Assembly (NCBI RefSeq): GCF_003428625.2
Contig: NZ_QVQT02000004.1
Span: 372,001-436,000, forward strand
From: Paracidobacterium acidisoli
GTDB lineage: Bacteria > Acidobacteriota > Terriglobia > Terriglobales > Acidobacteriaceae
Length of the DNA: 64,000 nt
Reading direction: 5' to 3'
Part shown: positions 1-8,739 of the stretch, piece after piece
Layout of the letters: each line of letters begins with the position of its first letter
How positions within the stretch are numbered: position 1 is the first letter of the stretch
Program-made: the position numbers and the translations under genes
The notes under the pieces: model-generated
Database searches by the model: none
What the model was told of the DNA's origin: nothing
What the model saw: only the letters and a program-made list of their open reading frames with translations

Positions 1-117
1 ACGCTGGGTGACCGCATCGGTGAGCGCATGCGGTCGCGGCTGGCAGAGATGTGCGTGGTGGTGGAAATGCGGGGCGAGGATTTCCGCCGCACGGTGGGCC
101 GCGCGCGGTTTGGGTGA
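1..117 (+). CDS. C-terminal end of an unidentified protein (5' truncated)
   Basis: An open frame enters from the left edge and ends at TGA 115-117, giving 38 residues rich in Arg, Glu and Val. It ends RTVGRARFG. The composition looks like real coding sequence and the frame is uninterrupted, but the piece is too short to assign to a family. The following 336 bases hold no gene. Confidence 0.45.
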   Translation, partial: TLGDRIGERMRSRLAEMCVVVEMRGEDFRRTVGRARFG

Positions 118-453
118 GAGCATCCCGGCTTCCCATTGGTGCAGGGCTGACTTTCTTTTCACTCTAAGCTTCTGTCGCGCGAAAACGCTCACTCGCGTTT
201 CGTTTTTCCAGATAATAGTTGAACTGCGCCGGGCTGAAGTTCCTTTCTCGCTCCCATCTCTTTCTGCTTTATCTCCGAGCAAAAGCCAGGGCATCTGCCC
301 GTGTTTTCTTCGTGTCACCCCTGACACGGCGTGTGTGCGCTGACACGTTCATCTTCCGCCTTTCATCCCATAATTCATTTATTTTCAGCAGTCCAGAGAG
401 TGGTCCGGACTGTGCAATCTGTCTCGCTGTTCGCGATTGCGGCGAGGTGGCAA
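118..453. other. Intergenic region upstream of the L,D-transpeptidase
   Basis: No convincing gene is seen here; the region is less GC-rich than its flanks. At 311-328 lies a perfect 7-bp inverted repeat, CGTGTCA-CCCC-TGACACG, and a third copy of TGACACG occurs at 341-347, 19 bases after the previous copy. CATAAT at 369-374 resembles a -10 box, but no clear -35 is present. AGTCC/GGACT (390-394, 407-411) can form a short hairpin. The repeated half-site may be a regulator-binding site for the downstream gene, which is inference. Confidence 0.35.
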
Positions 454-1092
454 ATGAGCAGACGGATGGGGAAGGCATGGTTGCTGATGGTTCTCTTTCT
501 GGTGATTTATCCCGATCAGACAGTACAGGCGCAGGACGGAAAGCAGGCTCAGACAGCTGAGGTAAAGCGGGTACTCGTGGTGAGCCTGCAGGACCGCAGG
601 CTGGCACTGGTTGAAAACGGTGAAGTGAAGAAGGTGTATGTGGTGGCGATAGGGACAGCATCGACGCCGAGCCCAGTGGGCACCTTTACGATCGTGACTC
701 GGGTGAGTAACCCCACGTATTACCACGATGGCGAAGTGCTGGCGCCGGGGCCGGGAAATCCGGTGGGAACGCGGTGGATGGGACTGAGCGTGAAGGGCTA
801 TGGAATTCACGGAACGAATGCTCCACGTTCGATCGGCCGGGCTACTTCGCACGGCTGCATCCGGATGGGACGTCGTGATCTGGAAGAGCTGTTTGCGCAG
901 GTGCGAACCGGCGATCAGGTAGAAATCATCGGCGAGCGTAATGCGGAGACGGTGGCCCTCTTCGGCGGGGCGGAGCCTGTGGCGAGCTCTGCGACTGAGG
1001 TTGCGGTGAAAGCTGCGCCGGAACCGGCACCTTCTGCCGGAGCAACGAGCGCTGTAGCGGCTCTTGCCGCCGCTATGCCGATAGGCCGGTAA
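454..1092 (+). CDS. L,D-transpeptidase (YkuD domain), exported
   Basis: A 212-residue protein that begins with a basic stretch and a hydrophobic segment (about residues 5-22), consistent with a signal peptide or membrane anchor. The YkuD fold follows (about 35-155) with the signature HGTN…SHGCIRM. His133 and Cys135 in SHGC are the expected catalytic residues. YkuD enzymes form 3-3 or Braun-type peptidoglycan cross-links through an acyl-Cys intermediate in the periplasm. The C-terminal 50 residues are Ala/Pro-rich and probably flexible. ATG 454 was chosen because it directly precedes the signal peptide and follows GAGGTGG; an upstream in-frame ATG at 331 would place a long non-signal extension in front. 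Class confident, exact substrate unknown. Confidence 0.85.
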   Translation: MSRRMGKAWLLMVLFLVIYPDQTVQAQDGKQAQTAEVKRVLVVSLQDRRLALVENGEVKKVYVVAIGTASTPSPVGTFTIVTRVSNPTYYHDGEVLAPGPGNPVGTRWMGLSVKGYGIHGTNAPRSIGRATSHGCIRMGRRDLEELFAQVRTGDQVEIIGERNAETVALFGGAEPVASSATEVAVKAAPEPAPSAGATSAVAALAAAMPIGR

Positions 1093-1128
1093 ACGGATTA
1101 CTGCACAGATCAGATGACGAGGGATGCG

Positions 1129-1323
1129 ATGGAGACGTTTGCAGAAGTGGTGAGCGTAGTAGGAGCCCTGCTGCTGAGTGTGTCGTGCGGGCTGCTGGTG
1201 GAGGAGCTGGTGTTTGGAGGCCTGGCCCGGTTGTTTTTCGCTCAACAGCCGAAGACAGGAAGTCCGGAAACGGGCAGGGAGCAGGAGCGGAAAAACGTGG
1301 AGGAGGAGAAATGCTTGCACTGA
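1129..1323 (+). CDS. Small single-pass membrane protein, partner of the SPFH gene
   Basis: A 64-residue product starting METFAEVVSVVGALLL. It has one hydrophobic helix (about residues 7-27), a second weak hydrophobic stretch and a charged Glu/Lys-rich tail. ATG 1129 is preceded by GAGGG at a good distance; ATG 1114 in the same frame is a poorer alternative. The gene overlaps the SPFH start at 1311 by 13 bases, so the two are probably co-translated. The first helix resembles the N-terminal helix of the SPFH protein (a V-x-G-x-LLL-x3-CG pattern in both). No family is recognised and the function is unknown. Confidence 0.6.
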   Translation: METFAEVVSVVGALLLSVSCGLLVEELVFGGLARLFFAQQPKTGSPETGREQERKNVEEEKCLH

Positions 1324-2756
1324 AGGAACTGCTGATGGTCGCGGGAGTGCTGCTGCTGGCTTTCGCATGCGGTATCACGTTGTATGACACATGGAGGATC
1401 TTCGCGCACCGGAGAAAGATGGTGCGCGGAGCAGAAGGAAGAACGGAGCAGGAACAGGTGGAGTTGAACAGGCTGGCTCCGCCGGAGGAAGTTCGCTGGC
1501 GCAGTTCGGTGGCGCTGGCGGTAGTGGGCTGCGTGCCGCTGCTCATGGCCGTGAGTATTGTGGTGGTTCCCAGCGGAATGGGTGGCGTGCGCGTCAGCCA
1601 GATGAGAGGTACGCTGCCGGGCACGCTGTATTCAGGGGTTCACATCATTGCCCCGCTGACAGAGAGTGTGCAGACCTTCAGTCTCCGGGACAAGCTGTTC
1701 ACGACCGGAGCGATGGAGAACGACGGTGTCCGGCCGGCCTCTGCTGCGCAAACAGCATTGGGCAAGAGCGGTGAACCAATACAAGCGGCGCAGACGCTCG
1801 ATGTGCAGTCGAAGGAAGGGCTAAATCTGGGGTTGGGAGTGACGGTACGCTATCGGCTCGACCCGCGGCGGCTGGATTACATCCAGTCACACCTGCCGCA
1901 GCCTGTGGACGAGCAGCTGGTGCCGGCGGTGGTGGCGAGCGCGTGGAGAGAGCTTGCGCCGCATTACACGGTGCGGGAAATCTTCAGCTCAAAGCGCGAA
2001 GAGGTGCGGGAGCTGGCAGCGGGCACGATTACGAAGAACCTGGCCGGAGACGGAATTCTCGTGGAAGAAGTGATGCTGCGGGATATTCAGCTGCCGCCGC
2101 AGTATGCACAGGGTCTGGAAAATCTGCTGCTGAAAGAACAGGAGGATGATCAGCTCAATGTGCAGACGGATATCCAGCAGAAGCAGGTGAAGATCGCTGA
2201 GCTGCAGGCCGAAGCGGAGGCCGCGCAGAAGGTGAAGGAAGCCGAGGGCGAGGCGAAGGCGAAAGTGGTTGAAGCAAAGGGTGAGTCGGACGCCATGCAG
2301 TTTACGTTGCCGCTGAAGCAAAAGCAGATCGAGCAGTCGAAGCTTGAGGCAGAGGCGCGCAAAGAAGCCACGATCGAGAATGCGGATGCGGAGGCGCAGG
2401 CCAAGGTAATAGACAGCAAGGCAGAGCTGCAGCGCCGCGAACTACTGGCTGAGGCTGAGGCGAACCGGATCCGTGTGACGGCTTCAGCCGACCAGGTGAG
2501 GATGCAGGGCGAGGCGAAGCTGCTGAACGAATCGCCGCTGCTCATCAACAAGATCATCGCGGAACGGCTGTCGGACAAGATCCAGGTGGTGATGGTTCCG
2601 TCAGACGGAAAATTCTTCTTCGCGAACGATGTCTTTCGAGGCATGACGGGTGCAGCAATGAAGCAGGAGATGGACCAGAATGGTGTTCCGGCAGGGTCGG
2701 GAGCGCCCTCCGGAGCAGCAATACCCATGCCGGAGCAGGACGCGGGGAATCGGTAG
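1311..2756 (+). CDS. SPFH/band-7 domain membrane protein (flotillin/stomatin-like)
   Basis: A 481-residue protein with an N-terminal membrane helix (about 6-25), a charged cytoplasmic stretch and a second helix (about 65-85). Next comes an SPFH domain (about 90-290) including LRDKLFTTGAMENDG and LDVQSKEGLNLGLGVTVRYR. A long Glu/Ala/Lys coiled coil (about 295-410) made of repeats such as EAEAAQKVKEAEGEAKAK follows, and then a Gly/Pro-rich tail. SPFH proteins oligomerise into membrane microdomain scaffolds or protease-regulating complexes. The start at ATG 1311 is fixed by AGGAGGAGA immediately upstream. The small gene at 1129-1323 is translationally coupled. The class is clear; the partner and client are not known. 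Confidence 0.88.
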   Translation: MLALKELLMVAGVLLLAFACGITLYDTWRIFAHRRKMVRGAEGRTEQEQVELNRLAPPEEVRWRSSVALAVVGCVPLLMAVSIVVVPSGMGGVRVSQMRGTLPGTLYSGVHIIAPLTESVQTFSLRDKLFTTGAMENDGVRPASAAQTALGKSGEPIQAAQTLDVQSKEGLNLGLGVTVRYRLDPRRLDYIQSHLPQPVDEQLVPAVVASAWRELAPHYTVREIFSSKREEVRELAAGTITKNLAGDGILVEEVMLRDIQLPPQYAQGLENLLLKEQEDDQLNVQTDIQQKQVKIAELQAEAEAAQKVKEAEGEAKAKVVEAKGESDAMQFTLPLKQKQIEQSKLEAEARKEATIENADAEAQAKVIDSKAELQRRELLAEAEANRIRVTASADQVRMQGEAKLLNESPLLINKIIAERLSDKIQVVMVPSDGKFFFANDVFRGMTGAAMKQEMDQNGVPAGSGAPSGAAIPMPEQDAGNR

Positions 2757-2825
2757 AGCTGGTTTAGGCGAGCCCGCTTCGATTTGGTTTTGAGCGGGCT
2801 CTCTGCAGTGGATGAGGCAGGGACC

Positions 2826-4148
2826 ATGGCAGTCAGACGTTATAATCCGCGAAAACAGATGATTTCGCCGACGAAAGTTCTGGCCGTAGTGCTGGCAGTA
2901 GTAGGGATGACGGTAGGATGGTTGCCGGCGGCCGCCGCCGCAGGCCAGACGCATGCGCCGGTTACCCGTGAGCAGTCCACTTCTGATCTGGCGAGACAGA
3001 TTGCCGCACTGACCGGGCCAGGGCTGGTAAAGCTGACGATCCGGAGCCGGTCTTTGCTGACGGCAGATGCGGTGACGGCGATTCGCCAGCTGCTCGACCG
3101 CGATCTGCGGGGCTTCGGCGTCACGCCTTCCGGATCAGACAGTGCGACGGCAGTTCGGGTGACGCTTTCGGAGAACAACACTGGCGGTCTTTGGGTGGCA
3201 GAGGTGCAGGAGGGCACAGAAGTACGCGTGACCATGGTCTCAGCCGACGCGGGAGCGGTGCAGGCAATACCCGTAGCGGCAGCCATTTCGCTGCGCAGAA
3301 CGCTGCTGCTGGTGCATAATGCAGAGCCGGTATTGGATGTTCTGGTAATAACTCCGGCGGGCGATAGCTCACGCTTGATCGTCCTCGAGCCGGAAAGAAT
3401 TGTGTCCTACGTGCTGACGGCGGGTACCTGGGTGAGAGATCAAGAGTTCGTCATCGGGCATACGCGGCCTTTTCCGCGGGATATGCGTGGACGGCTGATG
3501 GCGGGGCAGCAGCTGGGCGACGGAAATCTGTTCGACGCTTATTTGCCTGGCGTGGCGTGTGCAGGCCAGGAGAGCAACAGGAGGCTGGAGGTCGTCTGCA
3601 GCGACAGCGATGATCCTTGGCCTCTAGTAGAAAGCTCAGGCAGTGGTTTGGGCGCGAATACAGATCAGGGCCTGCAGCAGAAAGCTTTTTATAACGAGAC
3701 GCGGAATTATTTTACGGGCCTGCTGGCGCCTGGATTCGGTATGGAGCTGCCTCCGTTTTACGAGGCAGCCGCAATTGCGCGGCCGGGTGGGGCTGCTCTG
3801 CTGTTCGATGGAATGGATGGCAGAGTGCAGATGATGGAAAATCGCCGGCTGGTACCAGTGACGGGAGCGAACGACTGGGGAAGCGATCTGGCAACGGTGC
3901 ATACAGGCTGCGGGTCGGGCGCACAGATACTGGTCTCAGGGTCCGGCGCGGAAGCGACGGACAGTGTGCGGGCCTATGAGATTCCTGGACGCGAGGCAGA
4001 GCCGGTGAGCGCGCCGCTGGCGATGGAAGGTCCGGTGACGGCGATGTGGCCTGCGGGTGAGGGCGCGGGAAACGAAGGCGGTGCGACGGTGGTGGTGCAT
4101 GCGGCCACGGGATACGAGGTGTATCGTGTTACGGCGCTGTGCAATTAG
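2826..4148 (+). CDS. Secreted protein of unknown function
   Basis: A 440-residue protein with a basic N-terminus and a hydrophobic signal segment ending at AAAAAG (about residue 40). A mixed alpha/beta region follows, in which LLTADAVTAIRQLLDRDL is a probable helix, and the C-terminal half is rich in Gly and short beta strands. The middle contains four cysteines that could pair in the periplasm. ATG 2826 follows GAGGCAGGG. The gene overlaps the next one by 23 bases and heads a run of four overlapping genes, so it probably works with the binding protein and the two-component pair. The C-terminal half resembles a beta-propeller in rhythm, but no repeats could be defined. No family recognised. 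Confidence 0.7.
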   Translation: MAVRRYNPRKQMISPTKVLAVVLAVVGMTVGWLPAAAAAGQTHAPVTREQSTSDLARQIAALTGPGLVKLTIRSRSLLTADAVTAIRQLLDRDLRGFGVTPSGSDSATAVRVTLSENNTGGLWVAEVQEGTEVRVTMVSADAGAVQAIPVAAAISLRRTLLLVHNAEPVLDVLVITPAGDSSRLIVLEPERIVSYVLTAGTWVRDQEFVIGHTRPFPRDMRGRLMAGQQLGDGNLFDAYLPGVACAGQESNRRLEVVCSDSDDPWPLVESSGSGLGANTDQGLQQKAFYNETRNYFTGLLAPGFGMELPPFYEAAAIARPGGAALLFDGMDGRVQMMENRRLVPVTGANDWGSDLATVHTGCGSGAQILVSGSGAEATDSVRAYEIPGREAEPVSAPLAMEGPVTAMWPAGEGAGNEGGATVVVHAATGYEVYRVTALCN

Positions 4149-5472
4149 CGGGCTGATGCTGTGTTGTACTTTGGTTGCGAGTGCGAGGACCCGTCCGCAC
4201 TATGGTGGAACACTCCGCGTGGAGACGCAGGAAGATCCCTGGCAGACGGCGGACGGCATGGCGCGCAGACTGACTATGGATGGGTTGACGCGTCTGGACA
4301 CGGCAGGACAGGTAAGGGCGGCGCTGGCGACGGGATGGTCGTCGCAGAATGGAGAGCATCGCTGGGAGTTCCGGATTCGCCCCAATGTTCATTTTCATGA
4401 CGGTACCGCGCTGACGGCGGAGACAGTGGCGGCGTCTCTGACGCAGTCATGCCGTAGCGGCGCATGTCCATGGACAGCAGTGCAGGCCGTGGGACAAACG
4501 GTAGTGCTTACGAGCGATTCGCCGATGCCGGATCTGCCTGCACAGTTGGCGCGCGCAGAGTTTCTGATAGCACATTCCGATACGCAGGGCGCTCCGGACG
4601 GGACCGGGGTATTTCAGGTAACGGGCTTTGCCAACGGCGTGATGGCCTTTGCCGCGAACGACGATTACTGGAATGGACGGCCGTTTGTCGATGCAGTCGA
4701 GCTGCGGCCGAGACGCAGCATTCGCGATCAGTGGCTGGATCTGAGCATCGGGCGAGCCGATTTAGTGCAGGTGCCTCCGCAGATGCTGCATCAGGCGCAA
4801 CAGCAGCATATGGCGGTGACGGTTTCGGAGCCCGTGGAACTGGTAGCGTTGCAGCTCTCCGCGACGGGCGCGCTGGCGAATCCAAAACTGCGGGAAGCAG
4901 TTGCGCTGGCAGTAGACCGGAGCGCGCTGTACAACGTGATCTTTCAGAAGCAGGGCGAGATCACAGCCAGCCTGCTGCCGGAGGCGCTGAGCGGCTATGC
5001 ATTTTTGTTCGCGCCCGACCGTGACCTGAACCGGGCGGTAGCGTTGCGTGGAGGAGCGACGTCCTCTGTGCTGACGCTGGCAGCCGAGGATGGCGGCGCA
5101 GAGCTGCAGCTTGCAATCGAGCGGATTGCACTGAATCTGCGGGAGGCTGGTTTTCGCGCACAGGTGATGCCTGCGGCGCAAAGCGGCCAGGGGCAGCCGG
5201 ATATTCTGCTGCGGCGTGTTTCTCTCGAAGAGACGCAGGCTGGGGCGGCTCTGAACGAAATGCTCGAAAGCTTCGGGCAACATGGAACCGCATCCGGTAC
5301 AGATACCGCAGCACTCTACCGCGCTGAACGGGATTTTCTGGCCGGGCACACCGTGGTGCCGCTGTTGTGGCTGCCGCGTGCCTGGGCTGTGAGCGAACGG
5401 GTACGCGATCTGCGTTTGGCGGCGGACGGTAGCCCGCAGCTCTCCGACGCGGCGTCTGAGGACACGAAGTGA
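4126..5472 (+). CDS. Periplasmic solute-binding protein, SBP_bac_5 (peptide/nickel) family
   Basis: A 448-residue protein with a signal peptide (about 1-20, MLRRCAISGLMLCC…). The family pattern follows: HYGGTLRVE near the mature start, then RLTMDGLTRLD, FRIRPNVHFHDGTALTAETV and DRSALYNVIFQKQGEIT. Such proteins deliver oligopeptides, nickel or sugars to an ABC importer. It is about 50-100 residues shorter than most family members. GTG 4126 is chosen because GAGG lies six bases upstream and the signal peptide starts there. No permease or ATPase is nearby; instead the gene overlaps the sensor kinase by four bases (GTGA). A ligand-presenting role for the kinase is an inference. Confidence 0.78.
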   Translation: MLRRCAISGLMLCCTLVASARTRPHYGGTLRVETQEDPWQTADGMARRLTMDGLTRLDTAGQVRAALATGWSSQNGEHRWEFRIRPNVHFHDGTALTAETVAASLTQSCRSGACPWTAVQAVGQTVVLTSDSPMPDLPAQLARAEFLIAHSDTQGAPDGTGVFQVTGFANGVMAFAANDDYWNGRPFVDAVELRPRRSIRDQWLDLSIGRADLVQVPPQMLHQAQQQHMAVTVSEPVELVALQLSATGALANPKLREAVALAVDRSALYNVIFQKQGEITASLLPEALSGYAFLFAPDRDLNRAVALRGGATSSVLTLAAEDGGAELQLAIERIALNLREAGFRAQVMPAAQSGQGQPDILLRRVSLEETQAGAALNEMLESFGQHGTASGTDTAALYRAERDFLAGHTVVPLLWLPRAWAVSERVRDLRLAADGSPQLSDAASEDTK

Positions 5473-7313
5473 GCCTTCGGCAAAAGCTGCTGCTGATGTT
5501 TTCATTTACCGTGGCGCTGGCAGTGGCCGCTGTCGGATGGACAGTGTCAGTGCGGGTGCGAAAGGTTTTCGAGCGGCTCGATCAGGAGCAGACGCAGGTC
5601 TTTGTGAGCCAGTTCCGGCGCGAGTTTCAGCATCGTGCCGAAGATGTGACTGCGGCGCTCGATCGCATGGCGGCGAGTGACCGCATGACACGGATTGCCT
5701 TCGATCTGAGCCAGGGTGGTGACGCGGCGCAATATTTGACCGAGGCAGGAACGCTGGCACAGGAGTACCGGCTGGATTTTCTGGAGATTATCGGACCGAA
5801 TGGCGAGATCGTCTCCTCGGCGCAGTGGCCGGCGCGATTCGGATACAGAGAATCTGCCATTGCGGCAGCGGGACGGCCTCCCTTTCTGAAACAGGAGAAC
5901 CTGCCGGATGGAACATCGGAAACAGGTCTGTTTGCAGTGCGTGCAGTACGCGAGGCTGGGGCCGGAAGTGCTGCTGCGAACAGCGGAGTATTCGTTGTTG
6001 GCGGCACAAAGCTGGACCAGGAGTTTCTGGCGGATCTGCCGGTGCCGGCAGGAACGGAGGTTTATATCTACCGCAATGCCGGCAGTGCATTCGATGTTCG
6101 GAGCCTGACTGGCGCGGGCGGCATAGTGGCAGACGCTGCAAAGTACGAGATCCTAATCGACCGGGCCCGTTCGACGGGGAACGATGCGAGCGGTCCGGTC
6201 TATCTGACGAGCCGCCGCGAAGACAGCGTAAATGCGACGGCTATTCCGCTGAAGGCTGAAGACGGCAGCGTGATGGCCGTACTGGTGATCGCGAATTCCC
6301 GCCGCGGCATGGTGGAGGTACAGCAGCACATTCGGGCAATCGCTTATGGCGTCGCCGGTGGCGGAATTCTGTTTGCGATTGCGGCGAGTCTATGGATTGC
6401 AGCGCGCATTTCACGGCCTGTTGAGCGATTGGCACAGGCCGCAGCTGAGGTGGCCGAAGGCCGGTGGGATACGCAGGTAGAGGTACAGGCGCATGACGAG
6501 GTAGGTGCGCTGGCCGAGAGCTTTAACCGCATGACATCGCAGCTGGTTGAGCAGCGTGAACGGTTGGTGCAGAGCGAACGCGTAGCCGCATGGCGCGAAC
6601 TGGCGCGAAGGCTGGCGCACGAGCTGAAGAATCCGTTGTTTCCGCTCCAGCTCACGGTGGAAAATATGGTGCGCGCGCGCCAGTTTGCTCCGGAGCAGTT
6701 CGATGAGGTCTTTCAGGAGAGTACGGAGACGCTGAAGGCGGAGATTGCGAACCTGAAGGCGATCATCGGACGCTTCAGCGATTTCTCGAAGATGCCGAAG
6801 CCTCAGGAAGTGGAGATAGATGCTCGTGAAGTCATTCGGCGAGTGCTCGCGCTCTATGAACCGGTACTGAAAGAGCGCGATCATCCGATCGCACTGCGCG
6901 AGGAGATCGATAGGGAGCCACTGACCATTTCCGGTGATGCAGATCTGTTGCACCGGGCCTTGTCGAACCTGGTCCTGAACGCGATCGATGCGATGCCGGA
7001 GGGAGGGACACTGAACGTATCGGCATTGCGACGCGACAGTATGGTGCGGATTCGGATATCGGACACAGGCAAAGGCCTGACTCCCGAAGAGTGCGGGCGG
7101 CTGTTTACGCCGTACTACACAACAAAGGAGTATGGAACAGGGCTGGGCCTGGCGATTGTGCAGTCAGTGGTAGCAGATCACGGGGGAACGATCTCGGTCG
7201 AGAGCATGCCCGGAGCTGGCGCCACGTTTGTAATCGACCTGCCGGGGATTGACCATCCGGATAAAGATGCTTTCAGCACGGGTGCTGACGCAGAGAGAAA
7301 CCATGAGCAATAA
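5469..7313 (+). CDS. Sensor histidine kinase, NtrY-like (periplasmic sensor, HAMP, HisKA, HATPase)
   Basis: A 614-residue kinase. TM1 spans about 7-28, a large extracytoplasmic domain about 30-280, TM2 about 290-312 and HAMP about 313-365. The HisKA motif LAHELKNPLFPLQL contains phospho-acceptor His384. The HATPase domain has the N box NLVLNAIDAM, G1 DTGKGL and G2 GTGLGLAIVQ. It should autophosphorylate and transfer phosphate to the NtrC-type regulator encoded next (11-base overlap). GTG 5469 overlaps the stop of the binding-protein gene in GTGA. The kinase core is intact. The signal is unknown; the coupled binding protein suggests a periplasmic solute. Confidence 0.9.
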   Translation: MSLRQKLLLMFSFTVALAVAAVGWTVSVRVRKVFERLDQEQTQVFVSQFRREFQHRAEDVTAALDRMAASDRMTRIAFDLSQGGDAAQYLTEAGTLAQEYRLDFLEIIGPNGEIVSSAQWPARFGYRESAIAAAGRPPFLKQENLPDGTSETGLFAVRAVREAGAGSAAANSGVFVVGGTKLDQEFLADLPVPAGTEVYIYRNAGSAFDVRSLTGAGGIVADAAKYEILIDRARSTGNDASGPVYLTSRREDSVNATAIPLKAEDGSVMAVLVIANSRRGMVEVQQHIRAIAYGVAGGGILFAIAASLWIAARISRPVERLAQAAAEVAEGRWDTQVEVQAHDEVGALAESFNRMTSQLVEQRERLVQSERVAAWRELARRLAHELKNPLFPLQLTVENMVRARQFAPEQFDEVFQESTETLKAEIANLKAIIGRFSDFSKMPKPQEVEIDAREVIRRVLALYEPVLKERDHPIALREEIDREPLTISGDADLLHRALSNLVLNAIDAMPEGGTLNVSALRRDSMVRIRISDTGKGLTPEECGRLFTPYYTTKEYGTGLGLAIVQSVVADHGGTISVESMPGAGATFVIDLPGIDHPDKDAFSTGADAERNHEQ

Positions 7314-8670
7314 GGCAGAGATTCTGATTGTGGACGATGAGGCGAACACGCTGGCGACGTTGGCGCGTGCCTTTCGCCTGGCGGGGCACGAAGCGACAGT
7401 GTGCGATAACGCAGCTCGAGCCCTGGAGCTTGCATTGGCGCGGCCTTTCGATCTGATTTTGTCGGATGTGGTGATGCCGCGGAGAGATGGGCTGGCATTG
7501 CTGGACGATCTTAAGTCGAGTGGCATTGCCGCGCCGGTAGTGATGATGTCAGGTCAGGCGCACATTGAGATGGCCGTCAAAGCGACGCGGCTGGGCGCAC
7601 TGGACTTTCTGGAAAAACCGCTCTCGACCGACAAGCTGCTGCTGACCGTGGAAAATGCGCTGAAGCTGAAGCGCCTGGAGACAGAAAACAAAGATCTGCG
7701 GCGCCGCGTGGGCAGGCATGAAATGGTCTGGACGGGTGAAACGATGCGCCGTGTGATGTCACAGATCGAACGTGTGGCGGCGAGCGAGACGCGGCTATGC
7801 ATTTATGGTGAGACGGGAACGGGCAAAGAGCTTGTGGCAAGAACGGTGCATGACAGGAGTTCACGCGCTGGTGGACCCTTCGTAACGCTGAACTGCGGGG
7901 CGGTTCCCGCGGAATTGATCGAGTCGGAATTATTCGGACATGAGAAGGGATCGTTTACGGGCGCAGCGCAACGCCACGTGGGCCGTTTTGAACAGGCGCA
8001 TCACGGCACCCTGTTTCTGGATGAAATCGGTGATATGCCGGCGGCCATGCAGGCTAAGCTGCTGCGTGTGCTCGAAGATTGTGAGGTGGAACGCATCGGC
8101 GCTGATAAGTCGATCCACGTGGACGTGCGTGTGTTGGTGGCGACGCATCGCAACCTCGATGAGCTGGTGGAAGCGGGAGTTTTTCGCAGAGATCTGTACC
8201 ACCGAGTCGTGGTTTTTCCCGTGCAGCTTCCGGCGCTCCGGCAGCGCAAAGAAGACATTCCTGTGCTGGTGGAGCATTTCGTGTGTCAGGTGTGCGCGCA
8301 GAACGGATGGAAACCGGTGGAGTTTGCTGCGGAAGCAACAGAGACTCTCGCACGGTATGGCTGGCCCGGAAATATTCGGGAGCTGCGTAATGTAGTTGAA
8401 CGGCTCCTGCTGCTGGCCGATGGAGTGGTCGATGCGGCGGCGGTGAATCTGGCCCTGCCAGCCGCAAAGACATCGCCGGATAGAGCAGCTGGGGAAGATT
8501 CCAACAGTCCGCTGGCGGAGCGTGTCGCTGTGTTTGAACGGTCGACAGTACTCGCTGAGCTGGAGAGGCATCACCGTCATGTGACCAACACGGCGAAAGC
8601 GCTGGGGCTGGAGCGGAGCCATCTTTACAAGAAATGCCAGCAGCTCGGGATCGATCTTAAGGCGGAGTAA
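7303..8670 (+). CDS. NtrC-family sigma-54-dependent response regulator
   Basis: A 455-residue regulator. The receiver domain (1-120) has Asp55 in [13 protein letters not shown] as the expected phosphorylation site. The AAA+ domain (about 140-370) carries Walker A GETGTGKE and the sigma-54 contact loop GSFTGA, a common variant of GAFTGA. Walker B is [12 protein letters not shown] and the arginine-finger region also looks intact. A Fis-type HTH ends the protein ([18 protein letters not shown]). It should activate sigma-54 promoters on phosphorylation by the preceding kinase. ATG 7303 lies inside the end of the kinase gene; an upstream ATG at 7249 would add 18 residues not typical of a receiver domain. 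Target genes are unknown. Confidence 0.92.
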   Translation: MSNKAEILIVDDEANTLATLARAFRLAGHEATVCDNAARALELALARPFDLILSDVVMPRRDGLALLDDLKSSGIAAPVVMMSGQAHIEMAVKATRLGALDFLEKPLSTDKLLLTVENALKLKRLETENKDLRRRVGRHEMVWTGETMRRVMSQIERVAASETRLCIYGETGTGKELVARTVHDRSSRAGGPFVTLNCGAVPAELIESELFGHEKGSFTGAAQRHVGRFEQAHHGTLFLDEIGDMPAAMQAKLLRVLEDCEVERIGADKSIHVDVRVLVATHRNLDELVEAGVFRRDLYHRVVVFPVQLPALRQRKEDIPVLVEHFVCQVCAQNGWKPVEFAAEATETLARYGWPGNIRELRNVVERLLLLADGVVDAAAVNLALPAAKTSPDRAAGEDSNSPLAERVAVFERSTVLAELERHHRHVTNTAKALGLERSHLYKKCQQLGIDLKAE

Positions 8671-8739
8671 ATGCGGGCGGTGTTATAAGGCAGAGACGAA
8701 GATATCATCGAGTTGCCTGAGAAGGCAGCATGAGGATTT

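Noticed and set aside
385-1368. Minus-strand open frame opposite the L,D-transpeptidase
   Set aside because: Arg/His/Leu-rich mirror frame that runs across two supported genes and an intergenic gap.
2150-2827. Minus-strand open frame opposite the SPFH gene, Ser/Ala/Phe-rich
   Set aside because: Mirror of the Glu/Ala/Lys coiled-coil codons; no ribosome site, no motif.
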